In this document: positions 46,080-56,380 of the stretch, one piece after another
Numbering within the stretch: the stretch's first letter is position 1
How the letters are laid out: each line of letters starts with the position of its first letter
Source: Rugalucina vietnamica
Lineage: Eukaryota; Mollusca; Bivalvia; Lucinida; Lucinidae
Length of the DNA stretch: 64,000 nucleotides
Direction of reading: 5' to 3'
Assembly: GCA_964017185.1 (NCBI GenBank)
Contig: OZ024870.1
Coordinates: 32,139,621-32,203,620, forward strand
Program-made: the position numbers and the translations under genes
The notes under the pieces: model-generated
Database searches by the model: none
The model's input: the letters and a program-made list of their open reading frames with translations, nothing else
What the model was told of the DNA's origin: nothing

Positions 46080-49000
46080 ACCTTCACCTTTACCATTAAA
46101 AGGTTATTTTAGGTCAACAGGTGTATTGTCTGAATGATATTGTACTTTGCAACACATATTTAAATGAAAAAGCATACTATGATTGAAATTAATAATTTAA
46201 TTTGTTTACAATTAACACAAAAACTCCATTTTACCCCCTGAAATTCAAAGTTTTGAGACCTTGACCTTTACTTTGAAGTCACCTGGTGGACAAAATTATC
46301 ACAGACTGAAAGACTTTGTATAAACATTTATAATTATTCATGATAACTCGAATACCATGGAACAATTATTGCAGCATAAAATTGAATATTGGCCAAAAAT
46401 GACATTTTCATGTCATTTTCTTGATTCTGTTACCTTAAGAAATCAGTTTCAGAAGGTCACTGCAGATTCAATGCCATTGAAGGTCACTGCATATTCAATG
46501 CCATTTTTTTTCTTAACTGCTGTTCCATATACAACATATCTCAAGCGTTTTAACAAATATTAAAACAATTTTGCACCAAACTCCGTGAAAAAATAACAAA
46601 ATACTGGTAAGAAAATGTCCGTTTAAACCATTTTCTTGCATTTTTGACCTTGACCTTTAAAAGGTAATTTAAGGCCAGCAGGTGGATTGTCTGAATGATA
46701 TTGGACTTTGCAACACATATTTAAATGAAAAAGCTTAATACGATAAAAATTAACACTTAAATTTGTTTACTTCTTCAACCAAAAACTTCATTTTACCCCC
46801 TGAAAAATTGAACTTTTCGTAACCTTGACCTTGACCTTGAAGTCACCTGGTGGACAAAATTATCTCAGCGTGAAAAAAGTCGTGATGATGTGCATAAATA
46901 TTCAATAAGGAAAAAAAAAACTTGAGCCTAAATTATGACCAAATCAACTTTAACTTGAGCAAAAATAAAGAAACAAACATTTTTGTTATCTTTCTCTAAC
47001 GTGACATTGACCTTGACTTTCCGAAGGTCACTGCAGATTCAATGCCATATTTTCTTAACCTTTGTTTCATATACAACATATCTCAAGCTTTCAAAACAAA
47101 TATTTAGGCAATTTTGCACCAAACTCTTTGAAAAATAACAAAATACTGGTAAGAAAATGCCCGTATACACCATTTTCTTGCATTTTTGACCTTGACCTTG
47201 ACCCTTAGAAGGCAATTGAAGGCCAGCAGGTGGATTGTCTGAATGATATTGGACTTTGCAACACAAATTTAAATGAAAAAGCTTAATACGATAAAAATTA
47301 ACACTCTAATTTGTTTACTTCTTCAACAAAAAACTTCATTTTACCCCCTGAAAAATTGAACTTTTCGTGACCTTGACCTTGACCTTGAAGTCACCTGGTG
47401 GACAAAAATATCTCAGCGTGAAAAACTTTGTTGTAATGTGCATAAATATTCAATAAGGAAAAAAAAACTTGAGCCTAAATTATGGCCAAATCAACTATAA
47501 CATGAGCAAAAAAAAGCCAATTTTGTGTTATCTTTTTCTAACGTGATCTTGTCCTTGACTTTCCGAAGGTCACTGCAGATTCAATGCCATATTTTCTTAA
47601 CTTTTGTTTTATATACAACATATCTCAAGCTTTCAAAACAAATATTTAGGCAATTTTGCACCAAACTCTTTGAAAAATAACAACATACTGGTAAGAAAAT
47701 GCCCGTTTAAACTATTTTCTTGCATTTTTGACCTTGACCCTTAAAAGGAAATTTAAGGCCAGCAGGTGGATTGTCTGAATGATATTGAACTTAGCAATAC
47801 ATATTAAAATGAAAAAGCTTGATACGATAAAAATTAACACTTTAATTTGTTTGCTTCTTCAACAAAAAACTTCATTTTACCCGCTGAAAAATTGAACATT
47901 TCATGACCTTGACCTTGAAATCACCTGGTGGACAAAAATATCTCAGCGTGAAAAGCATCGTGGTGATGTGCATAAATATTCAATAAGGAAAAAAAAATTG
48001 AGCCTAAATTATGGCCAAATCAACTATAACATGAGCAAAAAAAGCCAATTTTGTGTTATCTTTTTCTAACGTGATCTTGTCCTTGACTTTCCGAAGGTCA
48101 CTGCAGATTCAATGCCATATTTTCTTAACTTTTGTTTCATATACAACATATCTCAAGCTTTCAAAACAAATATTTAGGCAATTTTGCACCAAACTCTTTG
48201 AAAAATAACAACATACTGGTAAGAAAATGCCCGTTTAAACTATTTTCTTGCATTTTTGACCTTGACCCTTAAAAGGTAATTTAAGGCCAGCAGGTGGATT
48301 GTCTGAATGATATTGAACTTAGCAATACATATTAAAATGAAAAAGCTTGATACGATAAAAATTAACACTTTAATTTGTTTGCTTCTTCAACAAAAAACTT
48401 CATTTTACCCGCTGAAAAATTGAACATTTCATGACCTTGACCTTGACCTTGAAGTCACCTGGTGGACAAAAATATCTCAGCGTGAAAAGCATTGTGGTGA
48501 TGTGCATAAATATTCAATAAGGAAAAAAAATTGAGCCTAAATTATGGCCAAATCAACTATAACATGAGCAAAAAAAGCCAATTTTTATCTTTCTCTAACG
48601 TGACCTTGACCTTGACTTTCTGAAGGTCACTGTAGATTCAATGCCATATTTTCCTAACCTTTGTTTCATACACAACATATCTCAAGCTTTCAAAACAAAT
48701 ATTAAGGAAATTTTGCAACACGCTCTTTGAAACATAACAAAATACTGGTAAGAAAATGCCAATTTAAGCCATTTTCTTGCATTTTTGACCTTGACCTTGA
48801 CCCTTAAAAGGTTATTTAAGGTCAGCAGGAGGATTGTCTGAATGATATTTGACCTTGACCTTGAAGTCACCTGGTGGACAAAAATATCTCAACATGAAAT
48901 ACTGTAGATCCGGAAATATTCGCGAGAACTTAATTTTCGCTAATATTCGCGAATTGCTTGCCTCGCGAATTCAAGGTTCTCGCTAATAAAGAGTCACTAT

Positions 49001-49260
49001 AGACTTTATAGAATACATGGACACTCACTCGCGAATTCAAGAACTCGCTAATAATTCGGAAATAGAAAAATCGCGAAATAAAAGTCACGCGAAAATTTCC
49101 GAATTTACAGTACTTTGTTGTGATATGCATAAATATTCAATAAAGTAAGAAATTTGAGCCTCAATTATGTATAAATCAACTTGAACATGGGAAAAGGCCA
49201 ATTTTGTGCCATTTTTCTCTATTCTGTGACCTTGACCTTGACCTTTAGAAGGTCACTGAA
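46080..49260 (-). repeat. Tandemly expanded about 530-bp units with TGACCTTGA arrays, right arm
   Basis: CACCTGGTGGACAAA starts successive units at about 46283, 46850, 47396, 47925, 48457 and 48870. Spacings are 567, 546, 529, 532 and 413. The left arm has only three such boundaries (spacings 416 and 560), so about three extra units were added here. The units around 47.4-48.5 kb are nearly identical to each other. Each carries TGACCTTGACCTTGA clusters, the reverse of TCAAGGTCA. Confidence 0.85.
48900..49112. mobile_element. MITE with TACTGTA/TACAGTA ends (213 bp)
   Basis: TACTGTAGATCCGGAAATAT and AAATTTCCGAATTTACAGTA are inverted ends. The interior has TTCGCGA/TCGCGAA hairpins. The neighbouring unit reads straight across (GAAAAACTTTGTTG at about 47420), giving the empty site. 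The duplication is TA or TAC. It probably belongs to the Tc1/mariner-type miniature elements. Confidence 0.8.
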
Positions 49261-49462
49261 GATTATATGCAAAATTTTTCTAAAGAGTAGTTTCAATTGC
49301 AACATACATGTATCAAATAATTTACAATCAATTATGTCCTCTTATTAGAATTCTATGAGACCAAAATGAGTTGCGTTTTGTGACAGTACCATCATTGTTG
49401 CTATGGTTACGCATATTCAGACCTAACTTCCCAAACATGTCTTTTCAGAACTTGGTTAACAC

Positions 49463-51000
49463 CAGAGGACCAATGGTCCTATAAACGCTCACCTGAGATC
49501 TGCTGCATATACCAATAAACATGTTTGAATATTATGGTATTTAACTCCAGTGCAGGAGCAGATGAAGCCCTTGGGCCATTTTCTTTTTTCAGAATCTTCA
49601 ATATTCTGTCCATTTGCCAATTTCCTGCTGGCTTTTCCCTTCAAATGACATTTTAACAGTTTTCCCAATTCAAATGCATAGGCAACCCATGTTGACCTTG
49701 CCATAAACTTGGTCAAGGTCATCACAGGGTCATGATTTATATATACATTGGAGTACTTTAGCCATCGATGCTTCACGCCAAGTTTCCTTGAAATCAGTCT
49801 ATTGATTTTAGAGAAGAACATTTTTTATGTGTTTTTACCATATATGGGCATGGCGGCCATCTTTGTCATGTGACCTAGATTATTTATATACACATTGATT
49901 CCCCCATTCTAAAGATGCTTCACATAAAATTTTGCTTTGATTGGCCAAGCGGTTTCTGAGGAGAAGACGTTTGAATATTATGGAAATATATATGTATATT
50001 GCCCCGGGGTGGGGGCACATGAGCCCCTGGGGTCCAATTTTTTTCAGAATCATTAATATTCAGTCCTACTGCCCATTTCCTGCAAGACATTCACTTTAAA
50101 TTACATTTTAAAAGTTTTCCCCATTCAAATGCATTGGCGACCTATGTTGACCTTGCCGTAAAATAGGTCAAGGTCATCACAGGGTCATGATTTATATATA
50201 CATTGTAGTGCTTGATCCATCGATGCTTCATGCCAAGTTTTGTTAAAATCGGTCCAGCGGTTCTGGAGAAGAAGATTTTTGAAGGGCTTTTACCATATAT
50301 GGGCATGGCGGCCATCTTGGTCATGTGACCTGGATTATTTATATACACATTGGTTCCCCCTTCCCATAGATGCTTCATGTAAAATTTGGCTTTGAGTGGC
50401 CAAGCGGTTTCAGAGAAGAAGATGTTTGAATATTATGATAATATACATGTATATTGCCCCGGGGTGGGGGCGGATGAGCCCCTGGTGCCCAATTTTTTTC
50501 AAAATCATTAATATTCAGTCCTACTGCTCATTTTCTGCAAGATTTTTCCTTTAAATGACAATTTAACAATTTTTCCCATTCAAATGCAAAGGCGACCTAT
50601 TTTGACCTTGCCGTAAAATAGGTCAAGGTCACCGCAAGGTCATGATTTATATATACATTGTAGTGCTTGAGTCATCGATGCTTCATGCCAAGTTTGGTTG
50701 AAATCGGTCCTGTGGTTCCGGAGAATAAGATTTTTGAAGGGTTTTTACCATATATGGGCATGGCGGCCATCTTGGTCATGTGACCTGGATTATTTATATA
50801 CACATTGGTTCCCCCTTCCCATAGATGCTTCATGTAAAATTTGGCTTTGATTGGCCAAGCTGTTTCAGAGAAGAAGATCTTTGAAAATGGTGGACGACGG
50901 ACGGACGGACGACGGACGGACGACGGACGGACGGACGGACGACGGAGCATGGGTATACTATAAGCTCACCTTGTGAGCCTAACGGCTCAGGTGAGCTAGA
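49463..51000 (-). mobile_element. GCTCACCTGAGC-type element, three internal 452-bp units
   Basis: AACAC at 49458-49462 and 51001-51005 flank the element. The left arm of the palindrome (about 43754) lacks it, which proves insertion. On the minus strand it starts TCTAGCTCACCTGAGCC, has GAGCTTATAGTATACCCATG and a (GACG)n tract, then three units spaced 452-453 bp (ATGGGCATGGCGGCCATCTT at about 49845, 50297 and 50750). No protein is encoded. Long frames on the minus strand only follow the repeat. The class is not established. Confidence 0.8.
50888..50946 (+). repeat. (GACG/GACGGACG)n microsatellite
   Basis: Irregular GACG and GACGGACG units are internal to the 49463-51000 element, at the same place relative to its end as CGTCCGTCC in the 25976 copy. 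Confidence 0.95.
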
Positions 51001-52660
51001 AACACTGTTGGATATCGTAAATATGCGCGTATATCTGCAATCGACCGCATTCACTATGAAAATAGTCCATGAAAATGCTTCAAAATCACATTTTTCAAAT
51101 CTTCGAAACCCCACCCACTTTGCAGGGCCACGATAAAATCAGAGGTTTTCCAAATCAATGTTTGTTTTTTGTATTTCTAACCAGAATGTGTTATATATTC
51201 ATAAACAGGGACCAGAAGCTGGATCTGAATTAGTATAAAGTAATTGTTTCAGCTGGAAAATACCCAGTTTAAGTGATTTTCGGACACACATTTTGCCAAA
51301 ATATTCATTTGCCGTTTCCATGGCAACGGGAATGAAATTGGACCAAATGAGTGTTGATTAAAAAGTTTTGTTTGAATAACCAAGATAGGAAAGTTTCAGC
51401 AAAATCGGTGATTATGCGTTCCACGGCCCTGTGAAAAAATTTAAGTGGTCACAGAGAATTGCTCTTAATGTTAATTAAGTGGGTGGGGTAAGGTTATCCT
51501 GTCATTGAGTACCTTAGACAGTAAAGCATATTTATGAGTATTTAAACATTTTGCTAATGATTTACAACATACAAATAATCAAAAAAATGATGTTTGATAT
51601 ATTGTATGAAGTTACCAGCAATGAAGTCTATTTGCCATTGCTATTTAAGATGCGACCATGTATGTTTGTTCTAAGTGTTACCATGGTAACCATTGTTTTA
51701 CTGGTGAACAATTCATTGGTTTTGCACTAAATATACAATATGTCTCTTGACTAAAGCATTTTATCACATTTTACTTGTAATAATTTCTGTTTCAGGTTGA
51801 AAATGTACCAGTTTCCATGTTAATTTAAGTGGGTGGGGTACTTCTACATTGTCATTAAACACTTTAAATACAATAAATCATTGCTTTGTAAGTATTTTTA
51901 TTTGCTATATATCATTATATAACTGTTTAAAATTCTCATTTAGTGTTAAGTCAAAAATATTTGGATGGCCTCATTCTTTAACCTCGATATTATAAAAACA
52001 CAATTTTATGGGGTCTCGTCCTAGTAGGTAGATTTAGATGTCTCTGAAATTTTTGTTTATGAAGTGCCCACTAAGATTTTATATTAACTGGCCATGCTGA
52101 CAATGATCTTTCATGACAACTATGTGAGTCCTCTTAAATTTACCTCAATTTTTTTCTTCATGTTCTCAAAATATGCTGAAAAATGACATTTTGATAAAAT
52201 TGAAAAAATGGGAAACCCCACCCACCTTACGACTACCATAGCTAAAAGACTGTTCATTATACTAAGATGCTAAGTTACAGTAATTTTTAGTATATATATC
52301 TGTACCACTGTATGCATTCAAAATCAAGATACCAAGTTAGGTGATGTCTAGGTTGTGTTTGAAAAAGTGCCAATTTTCACTCAAAAAAAAGCTGTTTTGA
52401 AGCCCAAAACCTTCTAGTGTGGTTTCCATGGCAACCATGCATATTTTCAAAAAACGAAGGGAAGTTTCAATACATCGTTTTTGACCCTCTATCCGAAAAT
52501 CAGGTTTTCGTTAAAATCTGTGACTATGCGTGGCCACACTTTGGTTGGTTTTTACACGGAATTGCTCTTAACGTGTGATGAATTTGCATTCATATCCTAT
52601 CAGTGCAGATCTTGTATTAAGTTTCACATTTGAAGAAAATTGGTACCAAAGATTCACATA

Positions 52661-52896
52661 TGAGCCTGTGCGTGAGAAAGCCAACAATTTGGGTTCTGAC
52701 CAGGTCTGACACAAACCAGCCTGTAGAGTTACAGAAGCAGACTAGAAGCTTGAAATTTTGGATTTAAAAAGATGAAGGATTATACTATCCGTGCAGCGAA
52801 AACAAAGGCGCTGATCAGCTGTGCAGTTAGTGCACAGATGATCTTTGACTTTGTTTTCGCCTATGCAAATTGTTGGTTTTCTCATGCGATGGCTCA
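52661..52896 (+). mobile_element. MITE, TGAGCC/GGCTCA family
   Basis: It runs from TGAGCCTGTGCGTGAGAAAG to TTTTCTCATGCGATGGCTCA. The centre CAGCTGTGCAGTTAGTGCACAG is the same subtype as 23902-24138. Confidence 0.88.
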
Positions 52897-53036
52897 TATT
52901 ATATGTGAGTTTGGGTATGTATAGAACTGGTATGAATTTACCCAATGCATGAAGAAGTGGTGAAGATCTTTATAAGTAGTTTTAAAACAAATGTACCAAA
53001 TTTTTACATGTCATGCTGTGAAGAACTAGATTGGAA

Positions 53037-53037
<1 letters not shown>

Positions 53038-53077
<40 letters not shown>
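53038..53077 (+). repeat. Poly(A) tract, 40 bases
   Basis: Uninterrupted A-run. It could be an old retroposon tail, but no upstream coding or SINE body was identified. Confidence 0.95.
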
Positions 53078-53079
<2 letters not shown>

Positions 53080-53189
53080 TGCTATGTGTGTTTTTATCAG
53101 TGTGAAGAATATGCATGAATGCCACATGAAATTTTACTGCGTGCACAATTTTCATAGGCACATGGATTTTTTTAAATGAAATTAAATGC

Positions 53190-53655
53190 TGCACCCTATG
53201 GGCAGTTTGCCTTTATTACGTCAGGATGAACATTTGTTTGTTTGTTTGAATTGATGCTTTACGTCCCAGTCAACAGCAATGGTCATGTCGGGACGTTGCC
53301 TCCATTTTATTGGACTTTTACCCAACATTAGGATGTCATGACACTCAAAATGTGCTTCTTTTGATATAACCACCCAATTAAGCCAATAAGGCTTATATGT
53401 AGGGATGGTTTGACTAGACCACTTTTCCTTGGCAGGCTCAGACTTGAGCGGTTATCCAGTAATCAGATGGCCGGTCAGTAGCTTCGAAGCTTTGCCTGGA
53501 GACACAAGCAGCCCATCTATTTCTCCTAGGCCCCAATGGGCGGGGGCCCATGAACATTTGTCACCAACATGACAGGCATATGTACCAGCTGGGTTTCGAA
53601 CCCGCAACCTCTTGACTGCTAAGCGAACACGCTATCCATTACACCACCGCGGCTG
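53190..53655 (-). mobile_element. tRNA-derived SINE interrupted by a second SINE
   Basis: On the minus strand the head has an A box (TGGTGTAATGGATAGCG, near 53630-53646) and a B box (GGGTTCGAAACCC, 53590-53602). The body TGTCATGTTGGTGACAAATG follows, then the second SINE, and the body resumes at CATCCTGACGTAATAAAGGC. The acceptor-stem ends do not pair, so this is not a working tRNA gene. The 3' limit is approximate. Confidence 0.7.
53238..53549 (-). mobile_element. SINE (CCCATTGGGGCC family) with 12-bp target duplication
   Basis: ATGAACATTTGT occurs at 53226-53237 and 53550-53561. Between them, on the minus strand, the element starts GGGCCCCCGCCCATTGGGGC, has CCATCTGATTACTGG and CAACGTCCCGACATGACC, and ends with AAACAAACAAAC. 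This defines the full extent of the family in the window: 312 bp with no tRNA head of its own. Confidence 0.85.
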
Positions 53656-54561
53656 TAAATGAAATTCGTGACAATTACTTAGGGGCTGTGAGTACACGTA
53701 CAAGTGTTTGTCGAGTATTGACATTGTATGCATAATATTTGCAATGAGCTCACATGCCAGCCTTCATTAGTGAACATAAAACATCAAAAGCCTGACGAGA
53801 ATAAAAAAAAATCAAATAAACTGTATACCAATAATGATGCAAGCTTAAACTTTTATATTACATTCGCAATAAGTCCATATGCCAAACCCAAACTACATTT
53901 TGAGCACAACAAAAGGGCCCAAATATCGAGACATTTTTTGAATCATTTTGTTTTCATTTGATTATCAAAAAAAGAATAATGAACAAACTTCTCATTGCTT
54001 CATAAATGTTCCAATGTAACAGATTCATTTTTACATTAACTCTTTGATTTTTGTGATTAAATCATAAGCAATCCATTCAATAGAGAAGGAAAACATTTGA
54101 GGCTCAGTTTAGTTGAGCAGGAATATGCTGACAAAAACTGGAAGATGCTTTTTCTTTATGACACAGTTGCACAGTTATGATGTGCATCTTATTGCAATCA
54201 GGAAGTGGTAACATATAGTACATGTCCTACTGACCATCTGCCACTTATCAGCAGGGTAATTAACAAGTTATTGTAAAGCCACAGTATGCCACTGTTTAAT
54301 TACTATTTTATTACCTTTAATGAACTCCTGTTTTTCTGGAAATCAGAGAGATTTTGTTGCTTGTGCAGAAGGGTGAGATTATCTGAATGAGTGTAAGTGG
54401 AGTATGCCTCGAGTGTAATGTAGGTTGAGAATACAGCCGTGTCTCAATGGTCTTCCGTCAGGTACGGGTCCGTGTATAGGTTCCGTTTTTTTTGTTTTTG
54501 TTTTATTTCGGGTAGCCGTTAGACTTTTGCCGGATAAAATTCGAAGGGTGAAATGTACCAG
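53656..54561. other. No recognised feature
   Basis: AT-rich, with short frames lacking motifs. GAGGCTCAGTTTAGTTGAGCAGGAA at about 54100-54124 echoes the 15.37 kb repeat. Confidence 0.35.
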
Positions 54562-54662
54562 AGGCGGTGATTGGTGACCTTCGCAAAACACCAAAAATGG
54601 TTTGGAAACCAAATCCGCTAACAAAGCTACCTCCACAAAGTTCCATTTCTCCATTAGTAAGG
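54562..54662 (+). CDS. Possible coding exon (33 codons), gene unknown
   Basis: TGTACCAG precedes an open frame AVIGDLRKTPKMVWKPNPLT, KLPPQSSISPLVR, which ends at a strong donor GTAAGT (54663). The composition (Pro, Lys, Trp) is protein-like and unlike the flanking AT-rich sequence. The acceptor lacks a good pyrimidine tract, and no second exon was found in compatible phase. Treat as tentative. Confidence 0.3.
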
Positions 54663-54949
54663 GTAAGTATATGGTCATTTGATTATTTTTTTTTCCTGAC
54701 TACGAATTTGAGACTTTCTGCCATACTCGTGTCTAGCGGCCATGAACAAAATTGTGGGTGGGGTACTTTCTTTGCGTGAATTGGGCAAATTTTCATTACA
54801 AAGCCATTGGAATGTTTCTCAATATATGCAGCTGTATGACTGACTGCAATAAGAAATTTTTGCATTTCCTGGGGCAGCCATACATTGACAGGCAGGAGAA
54901 ATATTGCTTTATAGAGTGAAATCAACACTCTTTGGCTTTTCAGATGGCT

Positions 54950-55081
54950 GAGGCTATCCGCACGACGGTCGTGCCGATTAGCGGCGTAATCCGCACGACG
55001 GTCGTGCCGATAAGCGGTGTTATTGGCCCGACCGTCGTGCGGATAGCCAATACTACAGGTATTGGCTATCGGCACGACGGG
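54950..55081. repeat. GC-rich palindrome cluster, 33-bp units
   Basis: Two direct units of ATCCGCACGACGGTCGTGCC plus GAT(A/T)AGCGGYGT are followed by inverted versions (CGACCGTCGTGCGGATAGCC, then GGCTATCGGCACGACGGG). Each contains GCACGAC/GTCGTGC, a 7-bp stem with one-base loop. It is strikingly GC-rich against the background. Confidence 0.85.
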
Positions 55082-55607
55082 AGTGTAAGATTATCTAACA
55101 AGCTTACGCATGTATTCAATTATTAATTTGTCATTAAATAGATTAATTATGTGTTTAGCTATTACAATACACTCGAAATTAACATTTTTGTTTATTATGA
55201 ATGAGAAAACTAAGTTTGATTTTATTAATCCAGCTGATGTAATCTGAATCACAGTAGATTTCTAACAGCGGAGAAAAAGACAACCGTTGCATTTTTTAAT
55301 GGTGTTACTGAAATGTTTCCATACTCCATTGTTAAAATCAAAGGCTGTTTATTCTTTTGGATTCCCACATTCTTTTATTATTAGGTTACGATAATTACTT
55401 TCTCATTTACGCACACGCTTGACTGATTTTTACAGGTAAATTCACAGGTAAGCCAATTTCAGCAAAATAACAATTTTGTTAATTAAAAAGTGAAAAATTC
55501 CTTCATGTGTAATATTATGTGTCAGTTTTGAAGCCAGTGTATAATATTCATCAACTTAAAATGTATCCACTTCTGAACATTTTTAATATTTGGATGTCGA
55601 TTTCCCT

Positions 55608-55689
55608 GTCGTGCGGATAACGCCGCTTATCCGCACGACGGTCGTGCCGATAAGCGGCCTTATCGGCACGACCGTCGTGCGGATAGCCA
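55608..55689. repeat. GC-rich palindrome cluster, second block
   Basis: It has the same units as 54950-55081: CCGCACGACGGTCGTGCCG, GATAAGCGG and the inverted TATCGGCACGACCGTCGTGC. Both blocks end in GTCGTGCGGATAGCCA. A 30-base sequence starting AGTGAAATCAACACTCTTTG occurs beside each block (54915 and 55711), so the blocks and flanks were duplicated together about 796 bp apart. Confidence 0.85.
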
Positions 55690-55732
55690 GTGTCTTTTCA
55701 GATACCTTCGAGTGAAATCAACACTCTTTGGC

Positions 55733-55915
55733 TTTTCAGATACCTTCGGCTAGCAAAGAAGCGTACAAAAGTAGTTTCTTTCCACAGACTATCAGGGACT
55801 GGAATGACCTCCCTGATTCACTTGTCTCCTCTGCTGAAATGTCTGATGAAAGTTCGCTTCACTCGTGCGTTCAAGGGACTAATTTCTCCTGGGTAGTACT
55901 GAAATGCGAAATCGT
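55733..55915 (+). pseudogene. LINE RT C-terminal end fragment
   Basis: The frame reads IPSASKEAYKSSFFPQTIRD, WNDLPDSLVSSAE. This matches the F-F-P-R-T-I-x-D-W-N-x-L-P signature at the extreme C-terminus of CR1/Jockey-like RTs. Reading then degrades. It is a short fragment only. Confidence 0.7.
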
Positions 55916-55968
55916 CTTGATTTCGCGAAATTGTCTTGATTTCGCGAAATCGTCTCTACTGAATGGCG
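55915..55968 (+). repeat. Short tandem hairpin repeat, 21 bp
   Basis: CGAAATCGTCTTGATTTCG is repeated with small changes two to three times. Each unit can form CGAAATC/GATTTCG. Similar words (GATTTCG, GCGAAATCG) recur in the 59 kb array. Confidence 0.7.
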
Positions 55969-56380
55969 TAATCGTCCCTTAAATTTTTTCAACATACTTT
56001 TCAAAAACATTTGACATTGCAATTATTCTATATAACCAAATTTTAATCAATAATATTTAAATTTATTTTTAAATTGTGTTTTAAGGTGAATTAAATATGA
56101 CTTGTGATTTCTCGTGAGTGGCGAACTCAATCCGCTTGTAAAAGGTCTGTTTTACATCAAATGAAGGATAAACATTGAAAACTTACAGAAGCATCTTGAT
56201 TATTTTAGGCTCGAACATTAACTTTGATTTCTTCTCTGTTGGTAATAACCAATGACCCTTAATAGCAAAAGGGGGGTGAATGCATTTATTATAAACAGTC
56301 ACCAGCTCCATTGCTCAAAGGGGTCATCGTGTATGTTGACCACTTCTTTATATTTTTGTCTGTTGGCTTATCATTCCTGG

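Larger units (their letters stand above)
43266..51478. mobile_element. Inner TTAA foldback element inserted at the apex of the outer one
   Basis: TTAA at 43266-43269 followed by GAGCAATTCTCTGTAACC mirrors GTCACAGAGAATTGCTC then TTAA at 51475-51478. The ends are related to the outer element (GAGCAATTC...TGTAA). Removing the inner element and one TTAA leaves AATTAACATTAATGTTAATT, a perfect palindrome, so insertion was at the exact apex. The arms pair for more than 2 kb on each side (43300-45400 with 46080-51440) once later insertions at 48900-49112 and 49463-51000 are removed. Confidence 0.78.
42154..52571. mobile_element. Nested TTAA foldback complex, 10.4 kb palindrome (outer element)
   Basis: TTAA at 42154-42157 followed by GAGCAATTCCGTGTAAAAAC is inverted at the right end (GTTTTTACACGGAATTGCTC then TTAA at 52568-52571). 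The outer arms 42158-43265 and 51479-52567 pair throughout, including ATGGTTGCCATGGTAACCAC and CACCCACCTTAC-type words. TTAA target duplication is typical of piggyBac and Kolobok transposons. No transposase is present, so the element is non-autonomous. The middle is filled by a second, related element (43266-51478). Confidence 0.8.

Noticed and set aside
50672-51114. Minus-strand 92-94 codon frames over the GACG region
   Set aside because: Arg/Ser/Pro-rich frames are produced by the GACGGACG microsatellite and the 452-bp element unit; no gene structure is present.
53582-53655. Functional tRNA gene on the minus strand
   Set aside because: A and B boxes are good, but the acceptor ends do not pair and the sequence runs on into a SINE body, so it is a SINE head.
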